A DNA stretch of 10,177 nucleotides. Origin: Candidatus Magasanikiibacteriota bacterium (GTDB lineage: Bacteria > Patescibacteriota > Patescibacteriia > Magasanikbacterales > GWA2-37-8). Below the pieces are notes generated by a model. That model worked only from the letters and a program-made list of their open reading frames with translations, made no database searches and had not been told where the DNA came from. A program made the position numbers and the translations under genes. This document shows positions 5,169-10,177 of the stretch, in pieces (position 1 is the stretch's first letter; every line of letters starts with the position of its first letter). The stretch spans positions 1 through 10,177 of the forward strand of contig CAIOJG010000116.1 in NCBI GenBank assembly GCA_903858555.1, given 5' to 3'.

Positions 5169-6389
5169 TTATTTACCAAAATATTTTTTACCTTTTAGCT
5201 CTTTGGGCAAATAATCTTGCTCTATCGGCTCTGTAAAATCCGGATTGTATTTATAATTTTTGCCATACCCAATATCTTTCATAAACTTGGTAGGCGCGTT
5301 GCGCAGGTGCAACGGCACTCCTAGTTGTGAAGTTTCAGTGGCGTCTTTTTTCGCTTCATTATACGCGGCGTACAACAAATTGGATTTTTTGGATTTTGCA
5401 CAATACACCACCGCCTGCGCTAAATGTACGCTGCATTCCGGAAAACCAATTTTGTGGCAAGCGTCATACGCGGCATTGGCCTGAATCATTGCTTCGCTAT
5501 TGGCCATACCGATATCTTCACTGGCAAAACGCAAAACCCGTCTGGCAATATATAGTGGATCCGCCCCACCTTCCAGCATCCGTGCCAACCAGTAAATCGC
5601 GGCGTCGGCGTCGCTGCCACGCATACTTTTATGCAAGGCAGAGATTAGGTTATAGAACTCTTCGCCTTTTTTATCAAAAACCAAGTGGGTTTTTTGCAAA
5701 GCTTCCTTGATATCTTCTTTTACAATTTTAATCTCGGTTTTATTTCTTCCTTTGGATTTTACCGCCAATTCCAAGCTGTTTAAAGCGGTGCGCGCGTCAC
5801 CACCGGCCAGCTCGGCTAACAATTCTAAATCCGCTTTTTCAATTTTAATTTTTATATCTCCCAAGCCTCTGTCTTTATCTTTTAGGGCTTGCTGAATAAT
5901 TTTTATCAAATCAACATTATCTAAATGTTTTAAAATAAAAACACGCGAACGTGACAGCAGAGCGCCGTTGATTTCAAACGAAGGATTTTCAGTGGTAGCC
6001 CCAATCAAAATCACCGTGCCCTTTTCTACGTACGGCAACAGAGCATCTTGTTGAGCTTTATTCCAACGGTGAATTTCGTCGATAAACAAAACGGTACGCT
6101 TATTTTCTAAACGTAAATGCATTTGCGCGTCATCCACCGCTTTACGTAGTTCGTCTTTTCCACCCATGACCGCCGAAATAGAAACAAAATTCGCCTTGGT
6201 AGCTTTGGCAATAATTTGCGCCAAAGTAGTCTTACCTACTCCTGGCGGTCCCCAAAAAATCAAAGAAGAAAGTTGGTCGGTTTCAATCAAATTTCGCAAT
6301 ATTTTTCCTTTTCCCACAATTTCTTCTTGACCAAAAAATTCGTCAAAATTCCGTGGGCGCATTTTGTCTGAAAGTGGTGCAAAGTTCAT
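5169..6389 (-). CDS. rarA: Replication-associated recombination ATPase RarA (MgsA)
   Basis: RarA is a clamp-loader-like AAA+ ATPase acting at stalled or gapped replication forks. The 406-residue protein is slightly shorter than the E. coli homologue. It shows the N-terminal MRPRNFDEFFGQE (10-22), Walker A GPPGVGKTT (47-55), Walker B LFIDEIHR (101-108), sensor 1 GATTENPSFE (130-139), the arginine-finger region LLSRSRVF (144-151) and the sensor 2 segment GGDARTALN. The C-terminal part has the RarA-type tetramerisation region (SMRGSDADAAIYWLARM, then RRVLRFASEDIG). It overlaps the upstream PLD gene by 4 bp (ATGA) and has the only strong Shine-Dalgarno of the window, so translational coupling is likely. 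Very sure. Confidence 0.96.
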   Translation of the reverse strand: MNFAPLSDKMRPRNFDEFFGQEEIVGKGKILRNLIETDQLSSLIFWGPPGVGKTTLAQIIAKATKANFVSISAVMGGKDELRKAVDDAQMHLRLENKRTVLFIDEIHRWNKAQQDALLPYVEKGTVILIGATTENPSFEINGALLSRSRVFILKHLDNVDLIKIIQQALKDKDRGLGDIKIKIEKADLELLAELAGGDARTALNSLELAVKSKGRNKTEIKIVKEDIKEALQKTHLVFDKKGEEFYNLISALHKSMRGSDADAAIYWLARMLEGGADPLYIARRVLRFASEDIGMANSEAMIQANAAYDACHKIGFPECSVHLAQAVVYCAKSKKSNLLYAAYNEAKKDATETSQLGVPLHLRNAPTKFMKDIGYGKNYKYNPDFTEPIEQDYLPKELKGKKYFGK

Positions 6390-7483
6390 ATTAGACCTCC
6401 AAATTTTTTACCGAGCCAATCTTTCACTTTTCCGGTCCAACCAAAGTGCAGATAATTTTTCTCACTAAGTTTAGTACTGGTTTGACGCAGTTCAACAAAA
6501 ATATTGGCGAGATCGGCGATCATAGGAGCATCATGAAAGACAATCCCAGCTTCATCATTGATAAAGAAACTGCGATAAGTAAAATTTACACTACCGATAA
6601 AACCGACATTTTCATCCGCCAACATCGCTTTGCCATGATTCATTTTTTTAGACAAATACACATCAATACCGTTGAGGTGGGCCAATCGAGAATATAAACC
6701 AAGTACCCATTCTAAATATTTTTTATCTTGTTCAATTGGTAAAAATAGTTCTACTATTACCCCTCTGGCTTTTGCTTCTTTCACTAACTTAAAAAAACTT
6801 ATATCGGGAACAAAATATGGAGTTAGTATACTAAAACGAGATTTCGCCTGTATCAAACTGTCAAAGAAAATTTTTCTGGTTTGCGATTTTTTATTTTCCT
6901 GAGGAGAATTCAAAATAAATTTGCAACGAGTCTTAAAATCTTCCCACTCTTTTTTTAACGGTGAACGCAACAAGTGTTTAACATTATTTTTATTGCCCCC
7001 ACCACGAATATAAGAACGTGCAAACGAACGCAACAACGGCGATACAATTCTACCTGATAAACGCACATGCAGATCATCCCAACCCTCATACATTTTAGCA
7101 ACATTGACACCACCCACAAAAACCAATTCTTTATCCACTACCAAAACTTTTCGATGGTTTCGATACCAAAGCGAGCGCGCCCATCCACGCAGCGACCAAC
7201 CTTGAAATAGCGGGTTATAAGTAACTACATCGACACCGGCACGATGCAGACGTTCAAATCCCGCTCGCGACATTTCAAAACTGCCGATTCCGTCCACGAT
7301 TACTTTTACTTCTAAACCAGCGCGAGCTTTTTCGCACAAAACATCCAAAAACTTTCCTCCCACTTCATCGTCAATCAAAGAATAAATTTCCCAATAGATA
7401 GATTTTTTGGCAGCCAAAATAGACTCATACATCGCCTCGAGCGCATTTGAAGTCGTACGATAAAATTTATAACTAAAATCCAT
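6386..7483 (-). CDS. Phospholipase D superfamily protein, cardiolipin synthase-like
   Basis: The 365-residue protein has the two HxKxxxxD motifs that form the single active site of the PLD superfamily: His110-Lys112-Asp117 in NHRKVLVVDKELVFVGGVN, and His283-Lys285-Asp290 in NHGKAMLADENVGFIGSVN. The order and spacing, and the segments YWEIYSLIDDEVG and LTPYFVPD, match bacterial cardiolipin synthases. These join two phosphatidylglycerols, or PG and another phospholipid, into cardiolipin. Unlike ClsA it has no N-terminal membrane segments and so resembles the ClsB type. Another phosphatidyltransferase, or a nuclease such as those of the Nuc group, cannot be excluded. It follows the RelA/SpoT-like gene by 15 bp and overlaps rarA by 4 bp. 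TGA is its stop codon. Confidence 0.85.
   Translation of the reverse strand: MDFSYKFYRTTSNALEAMYESILAAKKSIYWEIYSLIDDEVGGKFLDVLCEKARAGLEVKVIVDGIGSFEMSRAGFERLHRAGVDVVTYNPLFQGWSLRGWARSLWYRNHRKVLVVDKELVFVGGVNVAKMYEGWDDLHVRLSGRIVSPLLRSFARSYIRGGGNKNNVKHLLRSPLKKEWEDFKTRCKFILNSPQENKKSQTRKIFFDSLIQAKSRFSILTPYFVPDISFFKLVKEAKARGVIVELFLPIEQDKKYLEWVLGLYSRLAHLNGIDVYLSKKMNHGKAMLADENVGFIGSVNFTYRSFFINDEAGIVFHDAPMIADLANIFVELRQTSTKLSEKNYLHFGWTGKVKDWLGKKFGGLI
6390..6400 (-). promoter_or_regulatory. Strong ribosome binding site for rarA inside the PLD gene
   Basis: GGAGGT (6400-6395) lies 5 nt before the rarA ATG (6389-6387), within the last codons of the PLD gene. It fixes the rarA start and stands out because no other gene here has a comparable Shine-Dalgarno. 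Confidence 0.85.
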
Positions 7484-7498
7484 AGTATTTTTACCAGT

Positions 7499-8473
7499 CT
7501 ATTTTTTTCTGTCCAAAAATTGTTGCCAATCGTGAATCGCTGTTTTGGCCGTTAATTTTTCTAACCATTCTTTGGCTTCCTTGGCTTGATTGCGCCCAAC
7601 CGCTTCTTTAAATTCAATACTACGGGAAAACTCTCTAAACGGATGTCTGAGTCCGGCCATACGATTCATTGCACTGGTCACAAATTGAATTTCCGTAGGA
7701 ACGCGATCAAGCTGTTCATCACCACTTTTGCGTGACCAAACAGTACTAATACAACGCCAGCGCTCTGGTGTATAATCAAAATCTTCAACTTTTTCTCCTT
7801 GTTGGTCTACCGATCTTTCTCTTTGCCCATCTAAAGGAGCGATACCGCCTCCTAAATAATATTTATTTCTGCAGCCAACATAATCAAAACCGTTAGCACA
7901 AAGCGTGTCTACGATGGGTTCAAAATTTTTGTCCAAATCTTTTAGACCGTCACAAATAACTCGAAATCTGGAATAATCTGGCACATACCCGACTCTCACA
8001 CCAGCACGAGCTTGATCCGCTCTCCTGTGAGTGGACTCCGAAGATTTTAAACCACCATCCACTATTCTCATACCACCATCAATCATTCTTACTTCCATCA
8101 AACTTTTAAAGAGAGCTAAACGATTTTGATGTTCCGCCAGCATTTCGTCTCTTTTTTCCGCTTCCACCACTTCGACATCTTCCGGTCTTCCAAAACCATC
8201 AACCGCAAAACTTGGTTCCACCAAAAAACTTCCTGTTTTTTTTAAACCAATTGCTTTTAATTCTAATTGTTTTATCATTTCATCTAGAGCGCCAAGATCG
8301 CCAACAATTTCTGTATCAATGGTACGCAAAAAATCCAAGTCACTAGAACTAGGACTAATTTCATTTTCATTTTTTAACTCCAAAATTGCCCGAGCTAATT
8401 GGGCAAATTTATCGTTACCAACAATAAACATGGGGTCAAACGACATTTGTGAATCAGGTCTTCTTTCTGACAT
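7499..8473 (-). CDS. Divergent RelA/SpoT synthetase-domain-like protein
   Basis: A 324-residue protein if started at the ATG 8471-8473. An in-frame ATG 51 bp upstream is rejected because it would translate the promoter. The region from about 143 on resembles the (p)ppGpp-synthetase nucleotidyltransferase fold. LKSSEST (142-148) sits where RelA-type enzymes have the ATP-binding KSxxS. DYSRFRVICD (166-175) fits D-x4-R-[VI]-I-x-D. NKYY follows at 203-206. WRCIST (239-244) sits where YxSLHT is expected. PTEIQFVTSAMNRMAG (259-274) fits the EIQ-x2-T-x2-M block with the catalytic-type Glu261. The YxSLHT Tyr and His appear as Trp and Ser, and about 30 residues are inserted before it. There is no HD hydrolase and no TGS or ACT domain. 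Residues 1-140 are helical and unrecognised. Fold assignment is moderately sure; activity is open. Confidence 0.6.
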   Translation of the reverse strand: MSERRPDSQMSFDPMFIVGNDKFAQLARAILELKNENEISPSSSDLDFLRTIDTEIVGDLGALDEMIKQLELKAIGLKKTGSFLVEPSFAVDGFGRPEDVEVVEAEKRDEMLAEHQNRLALFKSLMEVRMIDGGMRIVDGGLKSSESTHRRADQARAGVRVGYVPDYSRFRVICDGLKDLDKNFEPIVDTLCANGFDYVGCRNKYYLGGGIAPLDGQRERSVDQQGEKVEDFDYTPERWRCISTVWSRKSGDEQLDRVPTEIQFVTSAMNRMAGLRHPFREFSRSIEFKEAVGRNQAKEAKEWLEKLTAKTAIHDWQQFLDRKK

Positions 8474-8485
8474 ATTTAAAATAAT

Positions 8486-8517
8486 AATATATATTATACT
8501 ATACCCAAAATTGACAA
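8486..8517 (-). promoter_or_regulatory. Predicted promoter of the RelA-like/PLD/rarA unit
   Basis: On the minus strand a perfect TATAAT (8498-8493) sits in a very AT-rich stretch with an overlapping TATAGT just upstream. TTGTCA (8517-8512) is a 5-of-6 -35 but only 13 bp away, shorter than usual. Initiation near 8486 would give a leader of about 12 nt before the ATG at 8473, with no Shine-Dalgarno. The region is promoter-like, but the exact boxes are uncertain. Confidence 0.5.
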
Positions 8518-8525
8518 ATGGCAAA

Positions 8526-8556
8526 TATAAAAACCACCGGCCAAACCAGTGGTTTT
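8526..8556 (-). terminator. Intrinsic terminator after the MFS gene
   Basis: In the minus-strand RNA, AAAACCACTGG (8556-8546) pairs with CCGGTGGTTTT (8540-8530) around the loop TTTGG, with a single U-G wobble. It is followed by TTTTTATATTT. Read on the plus strand the wobble becomes a C-A mismatch, which favours minus-strand use. It lies 15 bp past the MFS stop codon and separates that unit from the promoter of the RelA-like gene. Confidence 0.85.
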
Positions 8557-8571
8557 GAATATTTTATTTTA

Positions 8572-9768
8572 CTAGACTTCAGGGAAAATGTCCGCATTTT
8601 CATCAGGCACCACATTCGCCAATTTCTTTCTATGGCGATAGATTATGATAAACGCGACAAACAAATAAAAACCACTCATCAAAAACGATAAATTATTTTT
8701 ATAACTATACAACGGTCCAGCGACGAGCGGACCAATCACCATACCTAAAGACATTACCGAGCTCAACATTCCCATTACTTCCCCTTTTACTTTTGGCGCT
8801 ACCAACCCAATCACTTCACTGGTAAATACGGCTCGCAAAACAGACTGAGCAAAAACCGCCAGCAATAATCCAAAGAAAAATAAAACCGTGAAAACTAAAC
8901 CCATAAAAGAATACCCCAAAGCAAACACCAGAAACATCATTAAGACCAATTGCGGTTCTTTAAAATGACGCAACCAAAAACGTTTCAAACCGATAACCTG
9001 GTTCAAAGCCATAATCACACCCTGCACTGCCATGATGACACCGATAGTCAAAGCATTAAAACCAAAGCGGTCAGAAAAATATAAAGCGTTTACCGAAAAT
9101 ACTCCGGAAGTGGCCAAGCCAAATAAAAACCAAACAATAAAATATGGTAACAATTTTTTATCTTGCCAAGCACGAATTACTGGACGAAACGGATTCAAAT
9201 ACATTTTTTCAGCATTGCGGCTGTGATTTGTTTCCGGTAAATAAATTATCGCCGCGATAGAATTTATAGTAGCCAAAATACCGGCAGCCCAAAAAGGAAA
9301 TGATGGTGAAATCGCGCCTAGCACACCGCCAAGCATCGGACCAACGATAAAACCAATCCCAAATAACGCCCCAATCATACCCAGGTTATGAGTTCGTTCG
9401 GTTTCATCTTTGGAAATATCCACGAGATAACTTTGAGCGGTTGAAAAATTTCCAGCAGCCAAACCATCGATAATACGCCCTAAAAATAATACCGGTAAAA
9501 TCTTGGCGGAAGCAAATACAAACCAACCGATGGCTGTACTGGTAATACTGGCAATCAACACCGGACGGCGACCAACACGATCGGACAATGCCCCCAGCAT
9601 CGGTGTGCTCAAAAACGAACAAACCGCATAGGTAGCAAAAAGATATGTGACTTCAATCGCCGAACCACCAAACCGAGCAACGTAAAAAGGCAAGGAAGGC
9701 AAAATGATTCCCAAGCCGATTATATCCACTAAAACGGTTAAACCAATAATTAATTTTTGCTTATTCAT
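8572..9768 (-). CDS. MFS transporter, DHA1/TetA-like, 12 TM
   Basis: A 398-residue integral membrane protein with about 12 hydrophobic segments, the usual size for a drug:proton antiporter of the major facilitator superfamily. Visible signatures are DIIGLGIILPSLP (15-27, TM1 motif of the TetA/DHA1 group), motif A GALSDRVGRRPVL (59-71), the motif-B-like LGRIIDGLAAG (96-106) and the antiporter motif C GFIVGPMLGGVLG (139-151). A basic loop (about 180-200) links the two six-TM halves. The substrate cannot be read from sequence; a resistance label would be unjustified. It starts 2 bp after the small coiled-coil gene, sharing its promoter, and is followed by an intrinsic terminator. No Shine-Dalgarno is visible. 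Confidence 0.9.
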   Translation of the reverse strand: MNKQKLIIGLTVLVDIIGLGIILPSLPFYVARFGGSAIEVTYLFATYAVCSFLSTPMLGALSDRVGRRPVLIASITSTAIGWFVFASAKILPVLFLGRIIDGLAAGNFSTAQSYLVDISKDETERTHNLGMIGALFGIGFIVGPMLGGVLGAISPSFPFWAAGILATINSIAAIIYLPETNHSRNAEKMYLNPFRPVIRAWQDKKLLPYFIVWFLFGLATSGVFSVNALYFSDRFGFNALTIGVIMAVQGVIMALNQVIGLKRFWLRHFKEPQLVLMMFLVFALGYSFMGLVFTVLFFFGLLLAVFAQSVLRAVFTSEVIGLVAPKVKGEVMGMLSSVMSLGMVIGPLVAGPLYSYKNNLSFLMSGFYLFVAFIIIYRHRKKLANVVPDENADIFPEV

Positions 9769-9770
9769 GT

Positions 9771-10121
9771 TTAGGTCTTTTTAAATTTTACTACAAACAA
9801 CGGTTCGTAACTATTGTTGTACTCATCCACTACTTCTACCGTCTCGCCTTTTAATAATTTTGTAAATGCGGCGTCCGACAACATCGTATTGTCTGATTCC
9901 AAATCAATCTTGAAATCATCCAGCTTTTGGAATTCAGAAGAAAAATCTTGTTTAATTGAATTTTCAATCTGTTTTTTCTTGGCACGCAGCTCGGTTAATT
10001 TGTCGGTCAAATTTTTATATTCTTCGGAAGAATTCAAAGCATCGCGATAAGCGGATTTAATATCTTTTTGTTTCTTTTTTGTCTCTTGGATGCGAGCAAA
10101 AATTTCTTGTAGATCGGCCAT
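9771..10121 (-). CDS. Small coiled-coil hypothetical protein
   Basis: The 116-residue, highly charged protein is not a family I recognise. Residues 1 to about 72 form a long Lys/Glu-rich helical stretch with heptad-like hydrophobic spacing (LQEIFARIQETKKKQKDI, then LTDKLTELRAKKKQIENSI), suggesting a coiled coil. Residues 84-99 (AAFTKLLKGETVEVVD) and the tail EPLFVVKFKKT may form a small helix plus beta elements. There is no signal peptide or membrane segment, so it is probably cytoplasmic. It is first in a two-gene unit with the MFS transporter (2 bp gap), but nothing in the sequence links their functions. The start is supported by a promoter about 20 nt upstream. Confidence 0.75.
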   Translation of the reverse strand: MADLQEIFARIQETKKKQKDIKSAYRDALNSSEEYKNLTDKLTELRAKKKQIENSIKQDFSSEFQKLDDFKIDLESDNTMLSDAAFTKLLKGETVEVVDEYNNSYEPLFVVKFKKT

Positions 10122-10141
10122 ATAAATATAATTAAAAATAG

Positions 10142-10177
10142 TTTTACCATTTTAGCATAAAAAAACAACCGCGGCAA
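10142..10177 (-). promoter_or_regulatory. Predicted promoter of the coiled-coil/MFS unit
   Basis: On the minus strand TAAAAT (10154-10149, 5 of 6) is preceded by an extended -10 TGC. TTGCCG (10177-10172, 4 of 6) lies 17 bp upstream at the very window edge. Initiation near 10142 would leave a leader of about 20 nt, A/T-rich and without a Shine-Dalgarno. Confidence 0.55.

Noticed and set aside
6386..6388. Recoding of TGA as a sense codon, as in some CPR lineages.
   Set aside because: TGA ends the PLD gene exactly at the rarA start in an ATGA overlap, and all other reading frames close normally.
8471..8524. Upstream ATG for the RelA-like protein giving an N-terminal hydrophobic segment (SIIYIIILN).
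   Set aside because: Those codons are the AT-rich promoter region with TATAAT; the predicted transcript starts downstream of that ATG.
8572..9768. Tetracycline-resistance (TetA) call for the MFS gene.
   Set aside because: Motifs place it in the DHA1/TetA-like group, but no residue pattern specific to tetracycline efflux and no TetR neighbour are visible.
1..10177. Mobile element, prophage or defence island.
   Set aside because: No transposase, integrase, phage structural gene or terminal inverted repeats were found; nearly all genes are housekeeping.

Overview
The window looks like a piece of a low-GC, gene-dense bacterial chromosome, most likely from the Candidate Phyla Radiation (Patescibacteria, Parcubacteria-like). 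The clues are short genes packed with 2-15 bp gaps, AT-rich spacers, an Lgt whose active-site motif differs from the textbook form, a gatC-gatA pair without gatB alongside, and only one convincing Shine-Dalgarno sequence among eleven genes. TGA closes one gene, so nothing suggests the TGA-sense code of Gracilibacteria or SR1. The phylum is inferred from style and motifs; no marker gene proves it.

Layout, left to right. Bases 1-204 hold no supportable gene but contain a 31-bp-period palindromic repeat that runs into a tRNA-Ser(GGA). Bases 205-4147 form one minus-strand unit, transcribed gatC, gatA, a tandem-duplicated LOG-family gene, lgt, then tRNA-Ser. It joins tRNA-dependent amidation (GatCA), a putative nucleotide hydrolase, a membrane lipid-transfer enzyme and a tRNA. 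The lgt stop codon lies inside the tRNA. tsaE (t6A tRNA modification) is the only plus-strand gene, diverging from gatC and possibly read from a leaderless transcript.

Bases 4675-5112 encode an exported lysine- and alanine-rich protein with its own strong promoter. It converges on tsaE with 3 bp between the stop codons. Bases 5169-8473 form a second minus-strand unit: a divergent RelA/SpoT-synthetase-like protein, a phospholipase-D superfamily protein and RarA, the last two overlapping by 4 bp. Bases 8572-10121 form a third unit, a small coiled-coil protein followed by a 12-TM MFS transporter, which ends at a clear intrinsic terminator.

Most genes are housekeeping. The items deserving a second look are the atypical RelA/SpoT-like protein, the Lgt with several catalytic positions replaced, the double-LOG protein whose second copy has lost its catalytic glutamate, and the tRNA that overlaps the lgt stop codon and is flanked by palindromes. 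No mobile element, CRISPR array or prophage gene is visible.
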